A DNA stretch of 64,000 nt, from positions 1,395,349 through 1,459,348 of the forward strand of contig NZ_AP026677.1 in assembly GCF_025997915.1 (NCBI RefSeq), given 5' to 3'. A program made the translations under genes and the position numbers. Of this stretch, positions 45,881 through 53,744 are shown one piece after another. The notes under the pieces were generated by a model. It saw nothing but the letters and a program-made list of their open reading frames with translations, was not told where the DNA came from and did no database searches. The DNA comes from Aquiluna sp. KACHI24. Its GTDB lineage: Bacteria > Actinomycetota > Actinomycetes > Actinomycetales > Microbacteriaceae. Each line of letters starts with the position of its first letter. The stretch's first letter is position 1.

Positions 45881-47269
45881 GTGAGCAAACTCTCTGTGCA
45901 GCCCCTAAGTCCGCTAGATGGTCGCTATCGCAGCCAGGTCAAAGAGCTTGGTGAATATCTCAGCGAAGCGGGTCTAAACCGCGCCCGTATCCAGGTAGAG
46001 ATCGAGTGGCTGATCTGGCTTGCAAATAAAGACCTGCTCAAAACCGGAACACCCGTCTCTGAGGCGGAGGCCGTCACCCTGCGTGAGCTTGGAGGCGAGG
46101 GGTTCGATGACACATCAGTCGAAGCGCTAGCGTCACTTGAGGCCACGACGCGCCACGACGTCAAGGCCGTTGAGTACTTCATCCGATCTGCACTCACCCA
46201 AATCGGCCGTGATGATCTATCTGAACTGGTTCACTTTGGTTGCACCTCTGAGGACATCAATAACCTCTCTTACGCCATCACGGTTTCTGAGGCGATGCAG
46301 CGAGTTTGGTTGCCTAGGGCCAAGGATCTAGTTGCGAAGCTAAAGCGCATTTCACTCGAGCTAGTGGATGTTCCTATGCTCTCCAGGACCCACGGTCAGC
46401 CTGCTACCCCATCGACCATGGGTAAAGAGCTCGCGGTTTTTGTTCACCGCCTTCAAAGGCAGCTGAATCGAATCGAGGATCAGGACTACCTGGGCAAGTT
46501 CTCTGGCGCGACTGGAACTTTCTCCGCCCACGTCGTAGCCGCTCCCGACGTTGACTGGATTTCCCAGTCGAAGGCCTTTGTTGAGCACTTGGGGCTGAGC
46601 TGGAATCCGCTAACTACTCAGATTGAGTCACACGACTGGCAGGCAGAGCTTTACCAGGCCGTTTCACACTTCAACAGGATTTTGCACAACCTGGCAACTG
46701 ATGTTTGGACCTACATCTCGCTGAACTACTTCAAGCAGATTCCTGTCGCTGGGGCGACGGGATCCTCGACGATGCCTCACAAGGTCAACCCGATTCGCTT
46801 CGAAAATGCAGAGGCGAACCTAGAGCTTGCCAACGCCATCTTGGATTCACTCGCCCAAACCCTTGTTACCTCAAGGATGCAGCGTGATCTGACCGACTCT
46901 TCCGCGCAGCGAAACATCGGTGTGGGCCTTGGTCACTCGTTGCTTGCGATAGACAACCTCTCTCGTGGTCTTGACGAGCTGGCAATCAACGAGTCAGTTC
47001 TGCTGTCTGATCTGCTGGAAAACTGGGAGGTTCTAGGCGAGGCGATTCAAACCGCGATTCGTGCGGATGTTGCTCGCGGAGAATCCAAGATTGCTGATCC
47101 ATACGCGCTCTTGAAGGAGCTGACTCGAGGCAAACGAGTCGGCGAGGAGGACTTGCTGGCTTTTGTGAACTCTCTGGAGGTTTCGGAAGCCACCAAGGCC
47201 AGACTGTTGAAACTAAAGCCGCAGACCTATATCGGCCTGGCAGCAGAGCTAGCTAAAAAATATCTCTAG
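45881..47269 (+). CDS. purB: Adenylosuccinate lyase
   Basis: A 462-residue PurB from GTG 45881 (VSKLSVQPLSPLDGRY); a longer frame to 45764 adds a basic, non-family N-terminus. Signature GSSTMPHKVNPI near residue 300 and the catalytic LSRTHGQPATPS near 168-178. It catalyses two steps of purine synthesis: adenylosuccinate to AMP and SAICAR to AICAR. It lies divergent from the WxG-like/hydrolase unit and its 3' end overlaps a small membrane protein by four bases. Confidence 0.96.
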   Translation: MSKLSVQPLSPLDGRYRSQVKELGEYLSEAGLNRARIQVEIEWLIWLANKDLLKTGTPVSEAEAVTLRELGGEGFDDTSVEALASLEATTRHDVKAVEYFIRSALTQIGRDDLSELVHFGCTSEDINNLSYAITVSEAMQRVWLPRAKDLVAKLKRISLELVDVPMLSRTHGQPATPSTMGKELAVFVHRLQRQLNRIEDQDYLGKFSGATGTFSAHVVAAPDVDWISQSKAFVEHLGLSWNPLTTQIESHDWQAELYQAVSHFNRILHNLATDVWTYISLNYFKQIPVAGATGSSTMPHKVNPIRFENAEANLELANAILDSLAQTLVTSRMQRDLTDSSAQRNIGVGLGHSLLAIDNLSRGLDELAINESVLLSDLLENWEVLGEAIQTAIRADVARGESKIADPYALLKELTRGKRVGEEDLLAFVNSLEVSEATKARLLKLKPQTYIGLAAELAKKYL

Positions 47270-47478
47270 CGAAGCTTTGGCAAGTTTGGGTCTGAATCGT
47301 CAGGCTTGTAGCTGAGGTCTAAGGTGGCGATAGTCACCAAGGCCAAGATGAATGCTCCCAATCCCCAGGCGATTGCAGTGTCCTCGAAACGAGTTCCGAA
47401 GTAGACCAAAACCCCTACAAATAGGCCGGTAGCGGTCGCGACGATCATGTAGGAACGGAGATTGGCGAACTTCTTCAC
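47266..47478 (-). CDS. Small membrane protein, 70 residues
   Basis: A 70-residue protein with two membrane helices (about 9-26 and 34-54), a charged N-terminus and a C-terminal tail (SYKPDDSDPNLPKLR). No family recognised. It is the last gene of a run dnaB - 173-residue membrane protein - this gene (9-base gap), and is convergent with purB. Confidence 0.6.
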   Translation of the reverse strand: MKKFANLRSYMIVATATGLFVGVLVYFGTRFEDTAIAWGLGAFILALVTIATLDLSYKPDDSDPNLPKLR

Positions 47479-47487
47479 CCGAAAAGC

Positions 47488-48009
47488 CTACTTCGGCTTC
47501 TTAGATGATGCGGCGGCGATGCCCAAATGGACTCCCGACATTGCAAGGTAAGCGCCAAAGAAGCCGACTGCGCTGACGCTGTCTAGCTGAACTGCAAGGA
47601 ACAGAAGACCCAGAAGCAGACCAAAGATTGCGGAGATCAAGAAGTCCTTGCCCTCTTGGCTTTTGAAGGAGCTTCGCCTGGCTTGATAAAGCTCAAATGC
47701 TCCTGAGATCAATCCCCAGGCCGAAACCAGAGCCAAAAATGCGGGCAGCTGGGTCTCTTGTTTAGCAAGAGCCAGAAACGAGAAAAGACCGACCAACATT
47801 GCAAGCACGGCAACAGGTAGCTCTTGCAGCGCTGAAAGATCAGCCTTTTTGGTGAGCGTCAGGGCACCCAAGCCGATGCCGAGCACGATGCCGAAGATTC
47901 CAAGTACCCAAAGGCCGGTATCTGGGCCATGGGCCTGATTGAAAGTGACAAATACACCTAGGCCAAAGCTGACCGCTGCCCTAAAAGCCTGCTTGAGATT
48001 CACGTTCAC
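47488..48009 (-). CDS. Multi-pass membrane protein, 173 residues
   Basis: A 173-residue protein with about six hydrophobic segments in a short length, similar in style to HdeD/DUF308-type proteins, though I do not see a definite family signature. Its start overlaps the last base of the dnaB stop, so it is translationally coupled to dnaB. Function unknown. Confidence 0.6.
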   Translation of the reverse strand: MNVNLKQAFRAAVSFGLGVFVTFNQAHGPDTGLWVLGIFGIVLGIGLGALTLTKKADLSALQELPVAVLAMLVGLFSFLALAKQETQLPAFLALVSAWGLISGAFELYQARRSSFKSQEGKDFLISAIFGLLLGLLFLAVQLDSVSAVGFFGAYLAMSGVHLGIAAASSKKPK

Positions 48010-49352
48010 TAGCTTGGCATATTCACAAAGCGTGAATACTGCCCGTGGAAAGCAACCACGACGGTTCCGGTTGGACCATTTCTCTGCTTTGCCAGGATGA
48101 GGTCTGCTTCACCGGCACGAGGGTGGTCCTTCTCAAAGATTCCCTCGCGGTGGAGCAGGACGACAACGTCGGCGTCCTGCTCAAGCGATCCGGACTCTCT
48201 CAGGTGAGAGAGCTCTGGGCGCTTGTCTTTCGACTGCTCAGTCTGACGATTGAGCTGTGATAGAGCCACCACAGGGATTCCGAGCTCCTTTGCAAGTAGC
48301 TTCAAAGCTCTTGAGAACTCTGAAACCTCTTGCTGGCGGGACTCAACCTTTTTACCGCTGGACATCAGCTGGATGTAGTCAATTACAACCATCTTCAGAT
48401 CGACCTGCTGAGCAAGTCGGCGGCATTTTGCCCTGATCTCTACCAGGGACATGTTTGGGCTGTCATCGATGTACAGCGGAGCGTCATTGATCTTGCCTCG
48501 AATCGCAGCCAATCTGGTCCAGTCTGCCTCCGAAAGGTTTCCCTTTCGCATCGACTGCAGGTAGATCGAGGACTCCGCGCTGAGCATGCGCATGGCAATT
48601 TCAGCCCGACCCATCTCGAGAGAGAAGAAAATAGTGGCCTTGTTGTGCTTGATTGATGCTGCTCGGGCAATGTCGAGCGCAAAGGTGGACTTACCGACAG
48701 CGGGGCGGGCTGCAACAATCACCAGCTGGCCCGGGTGTAAGCCGTGAGTTAGCGCATCCAAGTCAGTGAAGCCCGTTGGGATACCGGTTAGCTCACCACC
48801 GCGCTTCTGCGCCGTCTCAATTTCGTGAATGGCAGCTTCAATGGAATCGCTCAGGCCTACATAGTCCTCTTTTGAGGTCTGGCTGACAACCTTGTATACC
48901 TCGGCCTGGGCTTGGTTAACCAGGTCGGTGACTTCACCTTGGCTCTCATAGCCGGACTGAGCAATTCTGGTTCCTGCCTCGATAAGCCTTCTGAGGATGG
49001 CCTTCTCAGCAACAATCTGGGCGTAGTAGCTGGCATTCGCAGCGGTTGGGACATAGCTGGTAAGTGAGTGCAGGTAGTCGGCTCCGCCGGCCTTCAAGAG
49101 GTTTCCCTGCTTGTTCAGCTCATCTGAAACAGCGATTACGTCGGTCGGTTCACCCTTGCCGAACAGGTTCAGAATTGCGTTGAAGATCAGTTCGTGCTTC
49201 GGGGCGTAGAAGTCGGAGGCCGAGACAATCTCGAAAACCTCGGCAACTGCCTCCTGGCTCAGGAGCATTCCACCCAGGGTGGATTGTTCAGCATCGAGGT
49301 TGTGGGGCAAAACCCGCGGATCCGACGCTGGAACTGGCTGCAACATAGTCAT
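48009..49352 (-). CDS. dnaB: Replicative DNA helicase
   Basis: A 447-residue DnaB that unwinds DNA at the fork. The N-terminal domain begins at LPHNLDAEQSTLGGMLLS (residue 16), Walker A is ARPAVGKST near residue 216 and Walker B VVIDYIQLM near 325. There is no intein. It is the first gene of a unit with two small membrane proteins. A cluster of DnaA boxes lies upstream of it, between dnaB and rplI. Confidence 0.97.
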   Translation of the reverse strand: MTMLQPVPASDPRVLPHNLDAEQSTLGGMLLSQEAVAEVFEIVSASDFYAPKHELIFNAILNLFGKGEPTDVIAVSDELNKQGNLLKAGGADYLHSLTSYVPTAANASYYAQIVAEKAILRRLIEAGTRIAQSGYESQGEVTDLVNQAQAEVYKVVSQTSKEDYVGLSDSIEAAIHEIETAQKRGGELTGIPTGFTDLDALTHGLHPGQLVIVAARPAVGKSTFALDIARAASIKHNKATIFFSLEMGRAEIAMRMLSAESSIYLQSMRKGNLSEADWTRLAAIRGKINDAPLYIDDSPNMSLVEIRAKCRRLAQQVDLKMVVIDYIQLMSSGKKVESRQQEVSEFSRALKLLAKELGIPVVALSQLNRQTEQSKDKRPELSHLRESGSLEQDADVVVLLHREGIFEKDHPRAGEADLILAKQRNGPTGTVVVAFHGQYSRFVNMPS

Positions 49353-49420
49353 GTGCTACTCCTTCCAAGCAATGAATCTTGTATAGCTTGGGGCACTGAC
49401 AACTTGGTTTCAACCAAGGT

Positions 49421-49594
49421 TGTGAATAACTGTGGATAACTCTGTGGAAACACGCCGAACGAAACTGTGCATAACTGTGGAAAAGCTGTGGATAAAAATC
49501 TCAAATGTCTCTACAGGCCAGTAAATAAGCGGGTAGCTCCTGTGGATAAATTTAAGTGGAAAACTCTCAAGTTGAACCTGAGGGTTGTGGATAA
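49421..49594. promoter_or_regulatory. DnaA-box cluster between dnaB and rplI
   Basis: The 310-base gap 49353-49662 holds four perfect TGTGGATAA boxes (49431, 49487, 49541, 49586) and three with one mismatch (TGTGAATAA 49421, TGTGCATAA 49466, TGTGGAAAA 49476), all in the same orientation within 174 bases. A weaker copy (TGTGGAAAC, 49443) lies between. This density is typical of an origin or a DnaA-titration/DARS-like site. The remaining gap holds the rplI terminator, and 49353-49420 shows nothing else I can name. Confidence 0.8.
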
Positions 49595-49615
49595 CCGAAC
49601 AAATGTATGGTCAAA

Positions 49616-49649
49616 AACTAAGGGCCCGCATCGCTGCGGGCCCTTAGTT
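49616..49649 (-). terminator. Rho-independent terminator of rplI
   Basis: A perfect 15-base stem (AACTAAGGGCCCGCA / TGCGGGCCCTTAGTT) with a 4-base loop. On the minus strand it is followed by a T-run (GTTTTTGA). It starts 14 bases after the rplI stop and ends the rpsF-ssb-rpsR-rplI transcript before the DnaA-box region. Confidence 0.88.
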
Positions 49650-49662
49650 GTTTAGTTTCTGT

Positions 49663-50112
49663 TTACTTAGCAGCCACTACCTGGAGCTTGAGGTTTGCAA
49701 CTAGATCGCCTACGCGAACGGTTGCCTCATACTCACCGGTTGACTTGATGGCGCCAACAAACTCAACCTTGCGCTTGTCAACAGCGCCAAGGCCGGCAGC
49801 TGCGACTGCGTCAACGACGTCGCTGGTCTTGACAGAACCGAATAGACGGCCGTCCTTACCTGCCTTGACGGCGATGCGGATTGCCTTCTCCTCAAGCTTG
49901 GCCTTTAGCGCCTTTGCCTCTTCCTCAGAAGCGATGGCGCGAGCCTGACGAGCAGCGCGGATTGAGGTGACCTGCTTCTCGCCACCACGGCTCCAGATCA
50001 CAGCTAGGCCGTTTGGGATCAAGTAGTTACGTGCGTAACCGTCCTTGACCTCAACAACATCGCCTGCAGAACCTAGGCCAGAGACCTCATTGGTCAGAAT
50101 TAGCTTCGACAT
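49663..50112 (-). CDS. rplI: 50S ribosomal protein L9
   Basis: A 149-residue bL9 with N-domain motif [20 protein letters not shown] (about residues 19-38), a long connecting helix and the C-terminal rRNA-binding domain ([13 protein letters not shown] near 85). It is the last gene of rpsF-ssb-rpsR-rplI and is followed by a strong terminator. Confidence 0.96.
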   Translation of the reverse strand: MSKLILTNEVSGLGSAGDVVEVKDGYARNYLIPNGLAVIWSRGGEKQVTSIRAARQARAIASEEEAKALKAKLEEKAIRIAVKAGKDGRLFGSVKTSDVVDAVAAAGLGAVDKRKVEFVGAIKSTGEYEATVRVGDLVANLKLQVVAAK

Positions 50113-50123
50113 GGGGGTTCTCC

Positions 50124-50381
50124 TTAGCGTCCTGCACCGGAGTATGGCAGTAGTGCCATCTCACGTGCGTTCTTGATTGCCTTGGCGATCTTGCGCTGGT
50201 CCTGCACGGTTGCTCCCGTGATACGACGAGCGCGGATCTTGCCGCGGTCTGAGATGAACTTGCGGAGGGTAGCGACGTCTTTGTAGTCGATAACCTCGAT
50301 CTTGATGGTCTTGACCGGCGCTAGCTTCGCGAACTTAGAGTTCAAACGAGGCTTGCGGGCCTGTGCTGACTTTCCAGCCAT
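50124..50381 (-). CDS. rpsR: 30S ribosomal protein S18
   Basis: An 85-residue bS18. It has the conserved [19 protein letters not shown] (residues about 31-49) and [29 protein letters not shown] to the C-terminus. The N-terminus is basic and lacks the Cys residues of zinc-containing forms. It lies between ssb (19-base gap) and rplI. Confidence 0.96.
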   Translation of the reverse strand: MAGKSAQARKPRLNSKFAKLAPVKTIKIEVIDYKDVATLRKFISDRGKIRARRITGATVQDQRKIAKAIKNAREMALLPYSGAGR

Positions 50382-50400
50382 TTATTTCTCCTGAATCTTT

Positions 50401-50880
50401 CTAAAAAGGTGCTTCATCAACGCTTGGGTCAACCGCAGGGTTTGCCCAGGCATTAGCGCCTGAAACCTGAGGCTTGGCATCCTGCCATGGAGACTCCACC
50501 TGGCCACCCTCGCGTGAGCGACGAGTTACCGAAGCGGTTGCATAGCGCAGCGAGGGGCCGATCTCGTCGATTTCGAGTTCGAGAGAGGCACGGGCCTCAC
50601 CCTGCGCAGTCTGGTAAGCAGATGGTGCCTTGAGGCGACCGGTAACCACAACGCGGGTTCCCTTGGTCAAGCTCTGAGCAATGTTCTCTGCCGCCTCACG
50701 CCATGCGGTGCAGCGAACCCATACGGTTTCGCCGTCTACCCATTCGTTGGTTGAGCGGTTTAGGGTGCGTGGGGTTGAGCCGACGCGAACTGACACAACG
50801 GCAACACCCCCCTGGGTGTAGCGAAGCTCCGGGTCGTCAGCTAGGTTGCCGACGATGGTGACGCTAACCTCGCCAGCCAT
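50401..50880 (-). CDS. ssb: Single-stranded DNA-binding protein
   Basis: A 159-residue SSB. The OB-fold starts at MAGEVSVTIVGNLADDPELRYTQ, with GETVWVRCTAWREAAENIAQSLTKGTRVVVTGRL around residues 49-83. The C-terminal tail ends DEAPF, the acidic tip that binds replication and repair proteins. It is in the usual rpsF-ssb-rpsR position, starting directly after the rpsF stop. Confidence 0.95.
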   Translation of the reverse strand: MAGEVSVTIVGNLADDPELRYTQGGVAVVSVRVGSTPRTLNRSTNEWVDGETVWVRCTAWREAAENIAQSLTKGTRVVVTGRLKAPSAYQTAQGEARASLELEIDEIGPSLRYATASVTRRSREGGQVESPWQDAKPQVSGANAWANPAVDPSVDEAPF

Positions 50881-51270
50881 TTAGGACCTGTTGCCTGCTG
50901 GACGCTTGCCTCCAGGACGAGGACCACGTGGTGCACGGGTCTTTTCCTCAGGCACAAACTCAATCGGGTTGATGCTGAAAACAGCATCCTCGAGACGTAG
51001 CACCTTGGTGCGTAGCACGTTCTCGTTCAGCTTCAGCTGACGGTCGACCTCGATCACAGCAGCTGGCTCGCAGGTCATGTTGACCACTGCGTATACGCCT
51101 TCTGCCTTCTTCTTGATCGGGAAGGTCATGCGACGGCGTCCCCAAATGTCAACCTTGTCCACGGTGCCACCCTGTGCAGGGATAACAGCTAGGAACTTGT
51201 CGAGCATCGGGGCAACTGTGCGCTCATCAAGAGCAGGGTCAAGAATGACCATTAGCTCGTAGTTATGCAT
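50881..51270 (-). CDS. rpsF: 30S ribosomal protein S6
   Basis: A 129-residue bS6. The core begins [19 protein letters not shown] and has [25 protein letters not shown] near residues 42-66. A basic Arg/Pro/Gly tail of about 20 residues follows the core, as in other actinobacteria. It is the first gene of rpsF-ssb-rpsR-rplI. A ribosome-binding site AAGGAGG lies just upstream of the ATG. Confidence 0.95.
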   Translation of the reverse strand: MHNYELMVILDPALDERTVAPMLDKFLAVIPAQGGTVDKVDIWGRRRMTFPIKKKAEGVYAVVNMTCEPAAVIEVDRQLKLNENVLRTKVLRLEDAVFSINPIEFVPEEKTRAPRGPRPGGKRPAGNRS

Positions 51271-51361
51271 AGCTAACCCACCTCCTTCGGTCTAAACGGT
51301 CACGGTCCTTCCGTGACAGGAGGGTATTTTGCATAGTGTTGCCTTGGGCAACCTTGGAAGT

Positions 51362-52780
51362 CTAACGAGACTGCCACCAGCTAAGCAAGCGTTTTTCCGC
51401 TTCTGCTCGCCCAATTTCGCCCTCGTCAAGACGAATCTCCATCAAATACTTATAGGCCTGGCCTACCTCGGGTCCTGGCTTTAGGCCCAGCAGCTCCATG
51501 ATGGCTGCGCCATCGAGCTCTGGTCGCAGTGAATCAAGTTCCTCCTGCTCCTGCAAAATCTTGATTCTTTGCTCTAGGTCGTCGTAGGCATGAGCAAGTC
51601 GATCTGCCTTGCGGCGGTTTCTCGTTGTGACATCCGCCCGGGTCAGGGCGTGAAGTCGAACGAGTTGATCCTCAGCGTCTCTGACATAGCGCCGAACCGC
51701 GCTGTCACTCCACTGCTGGTCTGAATATCCAAAGAACCGAAGGTGCAGCTCGATTAGCTTTGCGACCGCCTTGATGGTGTCGTTGTCAAAACGCAGTTCT
51801 TGGAGTCGCTTCTTGGCAAGCTTTGCTCCAACCACATCGTGGTGGTGGAAGGAAACGGCTCCACCTGGCTCGAGTCTTCTGGTGGCGGGCTTACCTATAT
51901 CGTGCAGCAGAGCCGCCAGACGAAGCACCAGGTCATTCGAGAGGCCGTAGTCCTTCTCATAGTCAATCGCCTGCTCAACAACCGTGATGGTGTGCTGGTA
52001 AACATCCTTGTGGTGGTGGTGTTCGTCCAGCTCTAAGCGCAAGGCGGGTAGCTCAGGCAGCACAATCGAAGCGATTCCCGAGTCAACCAGGGCCTCTAGG
52101 CCTGGGCGAGGGTTACTGGAGAGCAGCAGCTTTGAAAGCTCGTCTCTAACGCGCTCCATCGAAATAATCGATATCCGCTCACGCATGGAAACCATGGCCT
52201 CAAAGGTCTCTGGCTCGATTTCAAAACCAAGTTGCGAGGCAAACCTCGCAGCTCGCATCATGCGGAGCGGGTCATCAGAAAACGAAATCTCTGGCTTTGA
52301 CGGGGTCTTGAGGGTGCTGAAGAGAAGATCTCGCAAACCAGAGTGCGGATCAACAAAGGTGCGAGAAGGTAACCGCAGAGCCATGGCGTTGACTGTGAAG
52401 TCACGACGAACTAGGTCATCTTCAAGATTGGTGCCGAACTCGACCGTTGGTTTTCTGGTCTCGGAATCATACGAATCTGCGCGGTAGGTCGTGATTTCGA
52501 CCTTCTCCTCGCCAATTTGTGCGGCGATAGTGCCGAAGGCCCGGCCAATGTCCCAGGTTGCCGAGGAGATTGGCTTGAGCAGCTTGAGAATTTCATCGGG
52601 GCTGGCGCTGGTGGTGAAATCTAGGTCTGGTGCCACACGTCCCAAGATGGCATCGCGCACTGGTCCACCCACCAAAGCTAGCTCAAATCCAGCCGCTTCA
52701 AACAGTGCGCCAAGTCGATCCAGCAGGGGATTTTGGGTATTCCGCTGCAAGTTCTCCAGGGCTTTGGCTACGTCTTGCAC
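51362..52780 (-). CDS. cca: CCA-adding tRNA nucleotidyltransferase
   Basis: A 472-residue class II CCA enzyme. The head domain has GGPVRDAILGR near residue 38-48 and the metal-binding DLDFTT near 53-58, then RRDFTVNAMAL near 130; a C-terminal HD domain (HDIGKPATR near 290) is present, the actinobacterial form. It adds or repairs the 3' CCA of tRNAs. It is alone on the minus strand, divergent from the Nudix gene (50-base gap). Confidence 0.93.
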   Translation of the reverse strand: MQDVAKALENLQRNTQNPLLDRLGALFEAAGFELALVGGPVRDAILGRVAPDLDFTTSASPDEILKLLKPISSATWDIGRAFGTIAAQIGEEKVEITTYRADSYDSETRKPTVEFGTNLEDDLVRRDFTVNAMALRLPSRTFVDPHSGLRDLLFSTLKTPSKPEISFSDDPLRMMRAARFASQLGFEIEPETFEAMVSMRERISIISMERVRDELSKLLLSSNPRPGLEALVDSGIASIVLPELPALRLELDEHHHHKDVYQHTITVVEQAIDYEKDYGLSNDLVLRLAALLHDIGKPATRRLEPGGAVSFHHHDVVGAKLAKKRLQELRFDNDTIKAVAKLIELHLRFFGYSDQQWSDSAVRRYVRDAEDQLVRLHALTRADVTTRNRRKADRLAHAYDDLEQRIKILQEQEELDSLRPELDGAAIMELLGLKPGPEVGQAYKYLMEIRLDEGEIGRAEAEKRLLSWWQSR

Positions 52781-52830
52781 CGCACTAGCTTGCCACAGAG
52801 GTTTTGCTATTCCGCAAGTAGAGTTGCACC

Positions 52831-53277
52831 ATGAAAACCATCCGCCCGCAGACCCAAATCGAGGTCTCTGCCGGCGGCTTGGTTCTACACCGTGAAAATA
52901 CCTCTCTAGTCGCGCTAATCAGCCATAAGAACCGCGGTGGCAAAGCCGATTGGTGCATCCCCAAGGGGCACATTGAATCCGGTGAGGAGTTGTCGGTAAC
53001 GGCAATCCGCGAGGTCTATGAAGAGACTGGTCTCGAGGCTGAAATCATCGACAAACTGGGTGAAATCACCTACACCTTCAAGATTGGTTCACAGCGGATT
53101 AGAAAGACCGTGCACCACTTCTTGCTACGGCAAACCGGTGGTGAGCTCTCTGGGGATCATGATCCAGCGGGAGAAGTGATTGAAGCCAAGTGGTTCCCAA
53201 TCGCTGAGCTAGAGAGTGTCTTGGCCCATGAGAACGAGCGCAAGGTCGCCCTCAGAGCACTGGAGCTACTGAGTTGA
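52831..53277 (+). CDS. Nudix hydrolase
   Basis: A 148-residue Nudix protein. The box is GHIESGEELSVTAIREVYEETGLEAEI (Gly at about residue 47 onward), with all of REUxEExGU present. In actinobacteria a Nudix gene at this position, ahead of DUF6049, murJ and trxB, is a conserved neighbour with unknown substrate. Its stop overlaps the TTG start of the next gene. Confidence 0.85.
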   Translation: MKTIRPQTQIEVSAGGLVLHRENTSLVALISHKNRGGKADWCIPKGHIESGEELSVTAIREVYEETGLEAEIIDKLGEITYTFKIGSQRIRKTVHHFLLRQTGGELSGDHDPAGEVIEAKWFPIAELESVLAHENERKVALRALELLS

Positions 53278-53744
53278 AGCGGCTAGTTGCTGTCTTGCTG
53301 ATGCTGCTGGGGCTAGCAGCGCCGGCCATGGCATCCGATTCGGTTCACATTGTCCCAGGCAGCAGCATCAACCTGGTTGCTCGTGATGGCCGCATTCCGG
53401 TAACCGTCATGAATCCAAGCTCTACACCGCTTGAGGTCACCGTTTACGGCGCAGCCACAAGCTTCCGACTAGAGGTTTTAGAGAGCCAAAAACTTACAAT
53501 CCCCGGCAACACCTCGGCAGTTGCGGAGTTACCGGTGCGGGCAATTGCCAACGGCCCAGTGTCTATTCGGGTTTGGCTTGAGATCAACGGCAGGCAGATC
53601 GGTGAAGAGCAGCTGATCGATGTGTCGGTGAACTATGACGTTGAGCTGTTTTTACTCGTTTCACTTGCGGTGGCAATGTTCTCGCTGATTGTGGTGGGAG
53701 TGGTCAGAACCGTAGTCAAACTCGCTAGGAGCCGGGGTGAGTGA
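53274..53744 (+). CDS. Short DUF6049-like secreted membrane protein
   Basis: A 156-residue protein from TTG 53274, overlapping the Nudix stop. It has a signal peptide (residues 1-20, cleavage after AMA), a beta-sandwich-like domain of about 100 residues (ARDGRIPVTVMNPSSTPLEVTV...), one C-terminal membrane helix (about 128-148) and a basic end. In related actinobacteria a much longer DUF6049 glycoprotein of around 700 residues occupies this place before murJ; the part here resembles only its C-terminal domain. The overlap with murJ (8 bases) suggests joint function at the envelope. Confidence 0.65.
   Translation: MKRLVAVLLMLLGLAAPAMASDSVHIVPGSSINLVARDGRIPVTVMNPSSTPLEVTVYGAATSFRLEVLESQKLTIPGNTSAVAELPVRAIANGPVSIRVWLEINGRQIGEEQLIDVSVNYDVELFLLVSLAVAMFSLIVVGVVRTVVKLARSRGE

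Noticed and set aside
49467..49655. Plus-strand reading frame through the DnaA-box region
   Set aside because: It is built from repeated TGTGGATAA boxes and reads through a terminator stem; it looks like non-coding regulatory DNA.
49353..49662. Calling the DnaA-box region oriC
   Set aside because: The rpmH-parAB neighbourhood at the window end suggests dnaA and the usual origin just beyond it; I cannot see GC skew or the dnaA-dnaN gap, so only a DnaA-binding cluster is claimed.
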